DNA of 64,000 nt from Silene conica (lineage: Eukaryota; Streptophyta; Magnoliopsida; Caryophyllales; Caryophyllaceae): positions 4,221,001 to 4,285,000 of the forward strand of contig CM055318.2 in assembly GCA_029255685.2 (NCBI GenBank). Direction: 5' to 3'. Position 1 is the stretch's first letter. Each line of letters starts with the position of its first letter. The translations under genes and the position numbers were made by a program. The notes beneath the pieces are model-generated. The model searched no databases and was not told where the DNA came from. It saw only the letters and a program-made list of their open reading frames with translations. This document shows positions 33,584 to 45,599 of this stretch, one piece after another.

Positions 33584-35983
33584 ATGAGAGAATACTGTGT
33601 AACAGGAGGCACCGGGTTAATAGCCTCGCACTTGATCAAGACTCTACTTGACCAAGGCCACATTGTCCGAGCTACGGTCCGTGACACTGGTAATTTCTTT
33701 TTCCATTTTAAAAGTTGTCGCAAATTATAGAATAAGACAGTTCTTTGCGTAGACTCGTGTAATTTACTCTTTATGGCAGAGGATGAAACGAAAGTCGGGT
33801 TTCTAAGGAATATGGAAGGTGCTAAGGAGAGATTAAGGCTATTTCAAGCAAGTCTCACGATTGATGCAAGTTTTGATGAGGCTGTCCGAGGAGCTTATGG
33901 TGTTTTCCATGTCGCGTCTCCGGTTTTATTGCCTCGTCCAGACGACGACGTTCAGGTAATTAACCTCAATAGGTAGCACGACACTTCTCCTAATTAGCCG
34001 TCCCGTGTTCGATACTGTATCCGACACTCAGACACCCGACACTCGTTGGACACATGGCTAAACATATTATAGTTTGGACGAGGAATGAAATTTTAAAAAA
34101 GATCGATTAAAAATTGAGTTTGGGTGGAAAAATGAGAATTAGTTATGGTAAATGTCGAATTGTACATTTACTTGTTTAAATTTAGCTTAAAATACATGAT
34201 AAAAATAAAATTATACGTTATTTATAACCATAAAATATATACGGAGTATTTTATTATATTTAAATGTTGTGTCACGTGTCCTAAATTTCATGGGATGCCG
34301 TGTCCCGTGTCCGTGTCGAGTCCGTGTCCGTGTTCGTGTCTGTTTTGGTGCTACCGAGCTGCCAGTCATTGTTTTTGTATGAGATAGTCTCGCAATGTGA
34401 GATCAACCCATCGTAGTCCTATACTTTTGCATCTTATACCGTATACAAAGTACTGCAAAAAACGCAGATGTTAACTAGCTTTGTTAATATTACGACAATT
34501 CTTTTAGGAAACTGTTTTACAAGAGACCGACTCGTTGTATTATATGTAGGCGTTGATAATTGATCCAACCGTGAAAGGCACAACAAATGTGCTAAACTCT
34601 TGCTTAAAATCAACGACATTGAAGAGGGTCGTGTTAACTTCTTCATGTTATGCTATCAATCATCGAGCTGACGCCCATCAAATCTCGCTTTGCAATGAAT
34701 CGCACTGGAGCGACTTGGAGTATTGCAAGCGTAACAATGTAAGAAACATCTCAAGTTTTTAGAGGTTTCTTTTGAAAACCCCTCTCGTATTTAAGTTTTT
34801 TGGATAGTAATCGGATGTCATCATCAGGTTGTACCGAGGTTCAGTATTCTCTCACGTGTATAATGAGTGAGAAATGTGAACGGATTACAATCATATGTCG
34901 AAAAGTTTTATTAAAATCTTCTTAAAATCTTAGACGAAGCATTAAGAAATTATTATACGGTTGGTCTCTCTTAAGACAGTTATATCTGTTTTAAGTGTAA
35001 AACAGGTCAAATATTATCTCATCCATACAAATACATAGGACAAAAGTTTGTCATTTCCTAGGCATTTTGTTTTTTTTCTCAACCATCTATTTGACTAGTT
35101 TTATTGTTTAATACAGATGTGGTATGCATATGCCAAGACGGTAGCAGAGGAGATGGCATGGAAAACAGCCCAAGAAAACGGGCTTGATCTCGTGGTTGTG
35201 CATCCTTCTTTTGTGATCGGTCCATTGCTCAATCAACAACCATCTAGCACCCTCAAATTTTTACTTGATCTTATTAAAGGTTCGATTTTTGCTGATTATA
35301 ATCGATTGGGCCGGGGTAAATATGGGATGTATCATGTCGGGTTTTAGGCAGTTAAGGTTGTGTTTCCAAATCGGATCAACTTCTGCCAATTCTAAGTCGA
35401 GGTGCATGCATGCATACTAAAAGAGGCCCTAGACAAAATATATGTGACTTTAAGGTATTGAGAATGTTTTGATCCCGTGGTTAAGATTAAGAATCGTAAT
35501 CATTTGACTAAAAAACGTATTTTTGAAGGTGCATATGGAGGATTTCAGGACAAATACGTTCGATTTGTTCACATAGATGATGTCGTTGATGTTCATATAT
35601 TAGCCATGGAGGAAACCAAAGCGGAAGGCAGATTAATTTGCTCAAGCGCGGTAGCAAATTGGTCTGAGATTATCGATATGCTTAAAGCCAAATACCCAAT
35701 GTACCCGTATGAAAGCATGTATGCTGGTTATATTATTTTCGTCCCATTCATTTGTTTACCTGTATTACAATACCCCTAACACGGAATAGTTGTATTTATT
35801 TAGCGATTTAAAATTAAACGACTTCCGTATGTGTAATTTAGGGCAATCAAGGGAAATAGAGATCAAAGTATGCATGATTTGGACACTAGCAAGGTAATGC
35901 AATTAGGGTTTCCTGGATTCAAAAGCATCCCTGAAATGTTTGATGATTGCATCAGAAGCTTCCAAGAAAAGGGCCTTCTTTAA
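33584..35983 (+). CDS. TKPR2: TKPR2-like NAD(P)-dependent reductase, copy 3 (divergent)
   Basis: Third tandem copy, 321 residues. Exons 33584-33689, 33780-33955, 34550-34738, 35117-35279, 35529-35718 and 35842-35983 have the same phases as the other copies. The protein is complete but has drifted at sites conserved in copies 1 and 2. The nucleotide loop reads [11 protein letters not shown] (Phe to Leu). The Ser block reads [15 protein letters not shown] has become [12 protein letters not shown]. The region after exon 4 reads [18 protein letters not shown]. The YxxxK pair in WYAYAKT is kept. It has its own TATA box, and a hAT-like MITE sits in intron 2. A changed substrate or expression pattern is possible; this is inference. 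Confidence 0.88.
33969..34358. mobile_element. hAT-like MITE in TKPR2 copy 3, intron 2
   Basis: Ends GGTAGCAC and GGTGCTACC, with a body that closely matches the better-preserved copy at 57098-57429, for example ATTATACGTTATTTATAACC in both. Target duplications are no longer clear here. Runs of GTGTCCGTGTC lie near the right end. Confidence 0.7.
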
Positions 35984-36248
35984 CTCCGCTGGTCCGTCAA
36001 AGGCTCGTGACGTCTCATAATCCCTTTTCTTTGCAACATTATTTCATCGCGTATGAGTCGTCACAACTAAAAATATATGCTTATTTAAACAATTCGTCTT
36101 TACAATTAGAGATTATTTATTATTCGATTGATTATTAGTCATAAATCGTTATTTAATAATTATGTAAAAATCAACATTGACATTATACCTTAAAAAAAAT
36201 TAAATCGTGGATTAATGACGTGGTTTCAACAGAAATCTAATGTTTGTA

Positions 36249-39200
36249 AACTACTTTTTGAACCCGTGCACTGCACGGATGATAATATAGAGTGTTAATC
36301 AAAGTATATCTTAAATATATAATCTTTTCATTTCGTTTATTTGTTTAACTTTAATATTCATTATGAGAAATATTTAAATCGAAGGTAAATAAATAATTGA
36401 TACGAAGGTAATATCTTTGTGTGTGGTTATTTTACTTGTAGATTTTAGACGAAACTTTTGATAATTTATTTTATTTATGCATATGTTTGTAAAGTTATAT
36501 ATATTGTACTTTGTGATTTTTTTCTTCTCATCTTTTTAAATTATGCGCATTTTAAGGAAATTTATTGTTCAAAGTAACACATAGTGTTAAAATATTTGTC
36601 TTCTCCGATAAATACCTTATTTTATAAATGAGTTTGGCTAAATGTCAAATTGATTGTCTCACAGGTCACATTTATATGAACTAATTGTAATTGTTTTATG
36701 AATCAATTGTAGTTACTAGTTACTATTTTAGACGATCTCATATTATAAGACAATAGATTTAATTATATAAATATTACTCATTTATTAATACCCGACACCC
36801 CCTTTATTACCCATCTTTTTCGAGTCTTGGTGGCATAGTGAGTGTTGTTCTTTGGCTCAATATGATGTTCCCTTTTCCCTGAACCCAACCCCCACCCATA
36901 CCCCCACTCCCCATCAATTAGGTCGTTATGATTGGCGTATTCCACTTATTTGAGGAGTTGTGTTTTTATGTCATTTTGCTATTTGAACTGATATGCTGAT
37001 CCACTCCCTCTCGCCTCTTCCTTCACCTATCCATATTAATGGAATTATTAGAGTTTGATGCTCAATATTATATGGATACGATGTAATACCTAATTTTGAG
37101 CTACCATTCATCGGGGGTACAATGTTTCAAACCCTTCTCCAATTACTCTCGAAAAATCTTTCTTAACTTTATATAGCGAACTATATATTGTTTTCCAATA
37201 CGTCAAAGTTCATATGCCTACTTGACTTAACTTGCATTTAACTCAAATCATAATGACCCGTTGTTATTTCGGTACGTCAAACTCGTGTTATAGATTAGAT
37301 ATTTATTTTATTAACGATATACATGCTTTATAATTTTATTCATCGACCATCTTCATATTATTGCATTAGTTGTATTCTCAATATTGTACAGTGTTTTACC
37401 AGCATAATAATAACAAATTTGATAAAAAGTCCCTACCTATATAATTGCTACCGAATTTGCTTTTACTTCTCTTTGCGATTTGCATAAGTTATACGACCTC
37501 AAACTGGTACTACCTCCAATTTTTGGAAATTATCCCGCTTCTTTTACGATACATGAGAAGTATTTTAATTAAATGGGGTAATTTCAAAAATTGACTCACA
37601 TTTTATAATTACAGTTATCTTAATAATCGTATCATGTATAGGTTAAAAGTCTTCGAGCAGGTTACTCTTCAAAATGGGTTAATTTGAGGACCTGAATTTT
37701 AGGATTGTTTACGATACGTAATTTTCAATCTACCATTAGATTGTCTTGCAATATTTAACATTCATATCATATTGTCCCATTTATGCCATGACTCATTAAA
37801 AGTTTACAACAATATTAAAACTACCTTTACTCGATTATTGAATAATTAAGACGCAAAGTTTAGGTATTAAAATATTTTTATTTTAATTTCAATTTTAATA
37901 AACGTATTTCAAATTTTACAAAAGAAATAAAATAGTTCTTTCATTTTTCTGCTTTCTTCTCATTTCATTAAAATAATACTCATCTTATATATTAGAGAAA
38001 TGAGAAGAAAACAGAAAAAGAAAGGGAGTAATAATTATCAATACCTTACAAAAATAATTCATAACATTGAGAAGTAGATGTAATGAGTCTTTGTGTCAAT
38101 GTGCGAGTCGCCAAGATCACATTAGCACATATTTATCTAAATTAACTAAAACTTAGAGTTTTCCCAAGTTTGTTTGACATGCAACATTTTGAATCGTTAA
38201 TGCTAATTTGGTTTCTCTTAGCTTTAATTATGTGATAAAATGATATTATGATAATATTTCTAAATAATAGATTTCATAGTTTCACAAATTTTTATTTAAA
38301 ACAAATAGTTTAACAGTTTTTTGTTTAATACATTTGTGTCCGTCTTAAACTATAAAGATTTATAGTACAAAAGTATGTATGATAGTATGATACTACTGTT
38401 TTCCAGATATCATTTTATATCTAGATGTCGTGGTCCAGAAAGAAACTAAAAAAGAAACATAAATCATAGAATTTGAAAATGAATGCAAAAGCTCATGCAG
38501 AAAAAGAGGATGTGCATGCGCAAGATAATAAAGCCTAACATTCGCGGTATAATAATGGGTTAAAACTTTCCTAATACGTTTTGCGATAGGATAATTATTT
38601 ATTAATTTTATGTCTAATATTTAAATTTGATTTGAAATTTATTTGCCAAATTATTGCCATTAAGCAAATTAGTATATCAGTAGAAAAAAATAGGAAACTT
38701 ATACTTAATAAAATATGTCAATATCTTCTAATTAAATCGAGTTAATTTAGGATAAGTAATGCTATAATGGGGTAAGTATCAGCCGTGATTTTAGGATCAT
38801 TGCTTATTTTAACCGCACCCGAGATTCTTTCTCTGATTTCTTTGAATCAAACTCACCATAATTGTGATGTAACAAAAAATATTACCATAATTAAGATTAA
38901 TATTAATAACTAATAATTATTAATAATATTAGCCTTTTTTTCTAGAGACGATACGTGTAATTCAAAGAGGCAGTCGGTTTCTGTTTGAATATGATCGTCA
39001 CGCAAAACGTAACAAACGGAATCATCGTCACACATGGTCTTCATACTACTCCATAATATATATCTTAGTCGAAATTGTATTCAATTCTTCATGAAATTGT
39101 CAAGTCATTACATTTATTCATAATGTTTAACCGTCATTATAATTCTTAAAAATGTTTGTTATTTTTCTTAGGTAAGGAGTAGTTTGATTTTGATATAAAA

Positions 39201-39517
39201 ATAAAAAATAAAGAATCATTTGCTTGATATTCGTGATCTTTGAATATAAAAAATTACATAAATATGGCTACATGCCTATATATATGATCAGAGAAAATTA
39301 TTTCCTTATTTAAATGCAATATATTACGCCTAATTAATGTAATTGTGTAATTATACCGGATCTCAGCATTTAAAAATCTCCTAATATCATGAACTAATTT
39401 AGGTATTTATGATTATAATTAATTTTAATATTAATCATTACACATGGCATATGAATAGGTGTTGACACGTGGCAATCAAATAGACTTTTGGTATTTGTTT
39501 TAATATAATATATATGA
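36249..39517 (-). mobile_element. Candidate degenerate Helitron
   Basis: On the minus strand a 3'-like hairpin CCGTGCAGTGCACGG lies at 36264-36278, and a 5'-like TCATATATATTATATT start lies at 39517 after an A, with TGCCACGTGTCAAC nearby as in other Helitron starts. The expected CTAG reads GTAG, so the 3' end has decayed or the call is wrong. No Rep or helicase coding is seen. Confidence 0.35.
37934..38030. repeat. Short foldback repeat
   Basis: CTTTCATTTTTCTGCTTTCT on the left mirrors GAAAACAGAAAAAGAAAGGG on the right, with arms of about 28 bp separated by about 35 bp. It resembles a tiny MITE. Confidence 0.5.
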
Positions 39518-40355
39518 TGATATATGAGGATAAGATTGCGTATTTAGAGATTCATGTTATCGTCTATAATGTATTGATGGTCTGTGTATTGTTGAAGAAA
39601 AAAAAAACAATTTGCAATGTCAACCCACACTTTAATTAATCTCTTCAAATTCGGCTCCTATTATGCATCAACAGATTATAAATGAAAAAAAAAAAATTCT
39701 CAATGTATGTACATTACGATTTTTCATGATATACTCGAGAAAACATGAATAGAAGCATATTCAAAATAATAAAACCTTTTGAGGAATGAAGTAATATAAC
39801 GTTTTTGAGGACGCTTCAAAAATACAACACTCGGGAGAAACTAGATCGATCCTCTCATCCTTTCTGATGAGTAAGGCGAGAGAGACATTGACTGTCAACC
39901 CACCTCGCAAGAAAATGACATGAATGCCCTAAATCGGTCAAAAAATCCGCTATTTTATTAGCCTCACGAGCTACTCGAGAGATGACGGAATAATATTATC
40001 ACCAGTCTCATTCCAAATTTAAATTAACAGGCAATTTCCAGTCTCCCCATCACACTGTGCAGACAACATTGCAGCCACACATGACACACCCTCTCTATTC
40101 ATGTCTTATCGTATCAGGAAGAATTGCATCCAATTATTATTCTGAAAACAACATTTTCATGGCGAATCATATGCGATAAGATTATCAGAATATATCACAC
40201 TTTCAAAACTACTTTCATAATCCCTTTGAATATGACTTTACTTTGATTCAAAACATCAGACAGCTAATGCAGTAATGCTCCCTTTTCACCATATTCTGAT
40301 TCACAACAGTTTCGATTTCAAATCGACATCCTTTACCACGCTGCGTTACCAGGAC

Positions 40356-40858
40356 TAGGGCTGTTAATGAGACGAGACAGCTCGCGAGCAACTCGAGATC
40401 GGCTCGGTCAAAGCTCGGCTCGAGAGCTTAACGAGTCAAGCCGAGCAAAGGCTGGCTCGACTCGAAAAGCTCGCGAGCGGCTCGGAAATTTGAGAGTACA
40501 TACAATATTAATCATATTTTATAAAAATATGCTCATATTTTGTAAAATATTTTATCATTATTATATCTTTGTAACATATATACCAAATATCTTGTTGATT
40601 TGATAAATATTCCTACATAAAATCTTCGAACCTTATTATTGAAAATATTGGAAGAAAAAAAAAATAAAAAAATAAACAATTTTATATAGGCTCGATTTGA
40701 CTCGAGTTTGGCTCGAGCTCGTGTAAAAGCTCGCAAGCTTTGTCACGAGCGCTTTTTTTGCAAGCTCGTGCAAGATCGGCTCGAGCTCGAGTTTTGGTAA
40801 TCGAGCGCAAGCCGAGCAAGGCCAAGCTCGGGCTCGGCTCGGCTCGTTAACACCCCTA
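40356..40858. mobile_element. hAT-like non-autonomous element rich in GGCTCGAG motifs
   Basis: The ends TAGGGCTGTTAATGA and, reversed, TAGGGGTGTTAACGA are flanked by a perfect 8-bp duplication ACCAGGAC (40348-40355 and 40859-40866). Arrays of GGCTCG/CGAGCC and GCTCGCGAGC lie inside each end, with an AT-rich core. The Arg/Ser-rich frames across it are by-products of the repeats. Confidence 0.85.
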
Positions 40859-41165
40859 ACCAGGACCCCGGACCCATTCTGGTTCCATACTCGTTCATGA
40901 ACAAACTCGGGAACATTTTTCATAAACAAAAGGTGCATTATCAATGGACTGCTTTCAAAGCAGAGGAAAAATCCACGAATTTTCACCGTTTTACAGTTTT
41001 ACAGTCTCAGACTCTCAGACGATAATTAAGAAAATTTAAACTCGCGCAAACAAAAACAAAACGACAGCATCGTAAGATCTGCCTAGTTCAAAACTTGCTA
41101 GTTATACTCTCCTTGTACAGTTGTACATAAGCCTAAATAAATTAATAAAAAACACTAATACTCTG

Positions 41166-42119
41166 CTAATTACTCGCTACAAAACTTGAGGGCAGCATGT
41201 TGCCGAAATTGATAGGTTCATCAATCCAAGCAAGCTCCTCGTTTCCAAGCTCAAAGTCGAAATCAGGAAGATCAGTAGGTTCAAGCCCATCAAAACCGCC
41301 ATTAACAAGAAGATTGTCGAAGGCAGTAAAATCATCAAACAGTTCACCAAAATCGTTCAGTACGAACGATGAACCAAGCTCCGTTTCCAAGTCTAGGGTT
41401 TGATCAACTTCACATTGGAATTCCTCAACAATGGAACTCAACACAGGCATAACATCACATTCCTTAACATCAACCACATTGTTTTCGATACTGACATTCA
41501 TTTGTGAGTTAGAAGTAGTATCAATCTCAAGCACAGACGCGGGCGAGTTCCGAGACAATACACCCTCAGAATCCTCAGAAGAACAGTAAGCATTCTGGCT
41601 TTTCTCAGCAGTTAGAGCTTCAAATTCCATTTTTTTAAGCTCATAAGCCTCAGAAGCTTCCTCAGCAGTATTATAAGTACCTAACCAAATCCTAACACCT
41701 TGAATCGGGTGTCGAATCTCAGCTGCCCATTTACCCCATTTCCTCTGCCTAACACCCCTATACTTACCCCCAGTCGGTTTTTTCGACACATTCCCTAAAA
41801 CCTTCCTCTTTTTCTCAGGGTTTCTGGTACCATTATTACTCCCTTGACAAGAACTCTCAGTCTCATGACCTACATTGTGGTTGTGCTGGTTATCCCTGCT
41901 ACCATTCACCATCAATGGCAAATTAATCTCCTGAATAACTCTCTTTTTCGGTCTCTCCCTCGTCGAAAAGCTCGATTCTTCATCATCAGATGAAGATTCA
42001 GTCAAATCAGGGTCATAACAAATCACTCTAACCTTTCTCAAAGTTTTTGCTGCCACAAATTTTGGCTTTTGGTAAAAGGGGTTTTGAGTCAACATAGGAT
42101 TCTTACTATTTGAATACAT
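41166..42119 (-). CDS. CRF10: AP2/ERF transcription factor, CRF10/ERF118 type (group VI-L)
   Basis: Nuclear DNA-binding protein of the cytokinin-response-factor branch of ERFs, 317 residues in one coding exon. The CRF domain is at residues 28-49 ([20 protein letters not shown]), followed by a basic stretch with likely nuclear-import signals (KKR, KKRKV) and the AP2 domain at 119-170. Within it [19 protein letters not shown] and [14 protein letters not shown] are clear. The end LKKMEFEAL is the group VI-L variant, not the classical CRF ending. The C-terminus is acidic ([19 protein letters not shown]), as in activation domains. It lies convergent with the TKPR2 array and upstream of XYL1, as expected from Arabidopsis order. 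A candidate spliced uORF and a TATA box lie upstream. Intact. Confidence 0.93.
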   Translation of the reverse strand: MYSNSKNPMLTQNPFYQKPKFVAAKTLRKVRVICYDPDLTESSSDDEESSFSTRERPKKRVIQEINLPLMVNGSRDNQHNHNVGHETESSCQGSNNGTRNPEKKRKVLGNVSKKPTGGKYRGVRQRKWGKWAAEIRHPIQGVRIWLGTYNTAEEASEAYELKKMEFEALTAEKSQNAYCSSEDSEGVLSRNSPASVLEIDTTSNSQMNVSIENNVVDVKECDVMPVLSSIVEEFQCEVDQTLDLETELGSSFVLNDFGELFDDFTAFDNLLVNGGFDGLEPTDLPDFDFELGNEELAWIDEPINFGNMLPSSFVASN

Positions 42120-42201
42120 TTTAATTGTTCAAATAATTTCTTGAAGAAAATAAATTAAAATCACTAAACCCTCACCAAAAACCCAAAAAAAAACTCAGAT
42201 C

Positions 42202-42434
42202 TTAATTTAAATTGGAAAAAATTGTGACAAAATGACTGAACCTCTTTATATGAAAACCCCCAAATGTTTCAACTCCAGAACAATTCCTGCAACAAAATAA
42301 ACCCTCAATCAAAACCCCTAATTTAACATAAACCCTAAAATAAAAACATCAAAATCTCAAAAATCTAAAACATGGGTAATGAAATTAGGGAAAAAATAAG
42401 AGAACCCATCATACCTTTTTGGCCTCAAATGCAT
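42202..42434 (-). CDS. Candidate spliced upstream ORF of the AP2/ERF gene, 34 aa
   Basis: Within the 5' leader an ATG at 42434 opens 20 nt (42434-42415) up to a consensus donor, AAG followed by GTATG. An acceptor TTTTGTTGCAG ends at 42287. Joining 42434-42415 to 42286-42202 gives a 34-residue peptide starting MHLRPKRNCSGVETFGGF and ending in TAA, 83 nt before the main ATG. Without splicing the frame reads on into a different tail. From memory, the Arabidopsis homologue At1g68550 carries a conserved-peptide uORF (CPuORF53), so a translated uORF is expected here; I cannot confirm that this peptide matches it. The intron and uORF are inferred from splice signals only. Confidence 0.5.
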
Positions 42435-42714
42435 TGAAACAGGAGAAAGATTCAAACTTTTTTCCTGCTGTAAATAACAGCAGAAAGATACAGTAATTTT
42501 TGTTAATAATAATGTGATTAAGTAATAAAAATCCCAGTTTTTAACTGAAACAACACAATTAATCACTGTTATTAACTTAGTAGACATAAATCACCCTCAA
42601 AGTTGTTAACTTTCCTCCTCAAAAACTTCAAGTTTTTGATAAACCTCTGCAAATAACAAGAGGGTGAGAGGAGAGAGGGTGAAAGAGAGGGATTAGATAC
42701 AACCTAGGTGAAAA

Positions 42715-42722
42715 TATATATA
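42715..42722 (-). promoter_or_regulatory. Probable TATA box of the AP2/ERF gene
   Basis: TATATATA on the minus strand lies about 600 bp before the start codon. It is followed by a pyrimidine-rich leader (CCCTCTCTTTCACCCTCTC at about 42691-42673), a common plant 5' UTR start. The distance fits a leader with an intron and a uORF. Confidence 0.5.
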
Positions 42723-44288
42723 GTCAAAACTCAAAAGAAACGGCATAGGCAAAAATGTTGTTTCAGACCGGTCTTATCCGTCTTAAATTAAGACCTGAAA
42801 ATTTGGTTCAATTTACAATAAAAAATGTTTCTTTTTTTTTTGTCAAACAAATCGTGTATTTAGACGCATTAAAGTAGGGAGAACGGGGATTTGAACTCCA
42901 AACTTATTGTCCATATGACCACAATATTTGTTTCTCACGCACTAAACTAAAACATTTTCGCTTGTTTTTCGATGAAATGCTACTGTTTTGTTTCTTGATA
43001 AAATATTACTGTCATTTTCTTTTTGAAAAATAAGCATTTAAAAATCTCTTTTTTATTATAAATAGTGTATTTATTTCGTTTAAGTTAAAACCGTGTGATT
43101 GGAGATCAGAAGACAGCGAGTCTCCTTTATAATAGATACTATTACATGTATAGATAAGACAAAACAAAATGTTACTCGCTAGGCAGTTTATTTTTGTCTT
43201 ATCTACTTGTATAAGTAGTACGAGTAATTGACATGTCGTGAATTTGCGACGGATTTACCCTCCGTCGCATGACAATGTGTGCAGATAAAAATGGTTAAAA
43301 AAAAAGATTAGGAATGAATGGTTGAAAATGTGTGTAGATAAAGTGACAAAGATTTATGAAAGTGTTTTATGGGGTGAAACAAAATGTCAAAAAGAGGGTG
43401 GAGAGTTTAGAGACAGATAGAAACATACAAATAAAGATCCAACATGTTGCAGCGATTGTACATTCAGATTTTTACAACATGTTCAAAATCTTCTGTTTAC
43501 ATTGGGAAACTCGTGACTAATTAAATACATAAAATCTCGTTGAAGACGATGAAGACTTAAACTTGTAACGGAAAATGTCTGTCATAATTTACATGCTTGG
43601 GAATTTCGTCACTCACCAATTCTCATTGGAAACGAAAATGAAAAAAATAACTTAGGTAGGATAAAAATATGATCACGACCATTTTAATAATAATAAATGT
43701 CGTAACTTAGAAAATTGTTGTGGTAACTTTTTGTTTCAAAATAGTTATATTTTCGCCTTAAAAGGGTTATATTCTTTTTATTATCAACTTGTGACAAATG
43801 TTACCTATTTCCAACGAGATTTATTGTTAAACTTTTGTAAAATTGTTCTAGAATGTACTCCGTATATTAGTTTTATAGTGTAGTAATATGTACTCCATCT
43901 TTATCTCGTTCAATAGTGCCTATAGATAAATAAGGTATTTAATCGCTTAAATGTATAAATAAGCATATACTCCCTTTTAGTCCCTCATTTATTTATTTTT
44001 TATTTTGTAAAAAAAATAAGGAAATGATTTTAAATTACATTTTACCCCATATACAAATAAATATGGATCACATAAATTGCTCATTATCATCCTATTGATT
44101 ACTCTCCTCATGTTTGGGTAGACATTAGTCCCGATTGTATTAGCGACATTGTGGCAAACGATTTATTATGAGGTTTAATGAATAAAGAAGGTAGTTTACC
44201 CTCAAAAAAAAAAAAAAAGGAAAGATAGAAAGAAAATCAAGTATTCAACTACCATAAAAAAGAAAAGAAGGAAAAAATAATCCACTAA
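42723..44288. other. Spacer upstream of the AP2/ERF gene
   Basis: AT-rich, no gene seen. Fragments of GACGG-type MITEs occur near 42770, 43250 and 43545. Confidence 0.45.
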
Positions 44289-45088
44289 GACCATCCCAAA
44301 GCAAGGTCAATTACTAGGTCAATTGCTTGCTTGGGTCAAGTTAATTACAATTAATAGAAAATTAGGATTGATGCAAGGGTGTTGAGGGTCAATTTGTGAC
44401 CCAAGGTGGAGTAAATTGACTCGTTTATTGCTTACAAATTAGAAAAAGAAAAATTATGTTATTGACTCGATTAAATCGAACTTTTGTTTGAGAGGGTAAA
44501 AGAGAATCAATGTCAATAAGGTAAGATTAAAGGTGTGTTTGGATACAATTTTAAGAGGGAAAGGGAGGGGAGGGAAATGGAGGTGAGGGGAGGGGAGGGA
44601 AAGGGAAGTGAGGGGAGGGAAAATGTGGTTGTTTGGATAATGAAATTGTTGAGAGGGAAAGGGAAGGAATGTAAGAGGAACATGATATATTGGATGGAGG
44701 ATGCTATGAAATATGAAGAAGTAAAAATATGCTTGTGAGTGTATATTGTTAAAGATATACAACATAATTGTTCTCAATGGAGAGTGTATTACATTTTTTG
44801 ATAAAAGCAAAACTATCTTTTCATAATTTAAATGAGTGTATAATAGTTTTCCTTCCAAATCTTACCTCCTAAGGAAAGAAATTAATTTGTTCTAAAGGGG
44901 AGAAAATGCATCCTTCCATTTCTTTCCCCCCTCATTTCTCTCCCTCTAAATATTGTATCCAAACAAGGGAAAGTTGATCCCTCCTTTTCCCTCCCCTCCC
45001 TTTCCCTTCAAATCCCCCTATCCAAACAAAGCCTAAAGGTTAATATGTTACTGACTCGATTAAATCGACCTTTTGCATGGGGATGGTC
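44289..45088. mobile_element. Tourist-like MITE carrying a second element
   Basis: The outer ends GACCATCCCAAAGCAAGG and, reversed, GACCATCCCCATGCAAAAGG are flanked by TAA at 44286-44288 and 45089-45091. Near each end lies GACTCGATTAAATCGA (about 44463 and 45053). The inner part is the G-rich foldback at 44532-45033. Confidence 0.65.
44532..45033. mobile_element. Nested foldback element with G-rich left arm
   Basis: The left end GGTGTGTTTGGATACAATTT mirrors the right end, which reads reversed GGCTTTGTTTGGATAGGGGG. The left arm has a run of GGGAGGGGAGGG and related G tracts (44555-44621), with the matching C tracts near 44985-45010. Flanking TAAAGG occurs on both sides, an imperfect target duplication. 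Superfamily unresolved. The antisense frame across it is Leu/Pro/Ser-rich noise. Confidence 0.55.
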
Positions 45089-45599
45089 TAAGAAAGAGTA
45101 TATGGCGTAGCCGATTAGCCGCTAGTTATGGTTAGACCGTAAAGGCCTTATTTGATGATGTAATTGAGTAACCAAATACAAGTATTGTACAGTTACATCG
45201 TAACTAAGGTCTTAATTGATGAGTTTGGATTTTCCACCTAATTTTTGTTTTAGATGGTTTTAATTTTAGACCTCTTATAACTTTTCGTTATTTTAACATT
45301 ATTTAAATTGATTGTGCGTTCGTTTTAACTTAAAACCGTTTGAAACAAAAATTTGGGAATTCTCATATCCCATCTCGGGTTCTATTATCTTTTTATTTGA
45401 TAACTAAACATTAAACATTAAAAATAAGTAACTAGATACTCCGTATTAAAGAAGGATGATGTGGGAGGAGATTAAGATAGTGAAACACAAGATGAAATAC
45501 GAAAGTAAGACAGAGAATTTGAATTGCTTATTTGATAAAACGGCCTAATTGCCGCTACATTTTACTTAGTACACACTTAAATGTATGGATGAGTAAATT

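Larger units (their letters stand above)
35984..40355. other. AT-rich gene desert after the TKPR2 array
   Basis: Over 4 kb with no open frame of gene quality. It seems to be mostly one degenerate Helitron (36249-39517, listed separately). Nothing else is recognised apart from a small foldback at about 37934-38030. Confidence 0.5.

Noticed and set aside
40367-40986. Arg/Ser-rich and Arg/Leu-rich reading frames
   Set aside because: They run through the GGCTCGAG arrays of the hAT-like element and its flank; composition follows the repeat.
42880-42935. A tRNA or SINE at GGGGATTTGAACTCC
   Set aside because: A single reversed B-box-like motif, with no A box, tail or target duplication.
44454-44858. 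134-residue minus-strand frame rich in Pro, Phe and Leu
   Set aside because: It is antisense to the G-rich arm of a foldback element.
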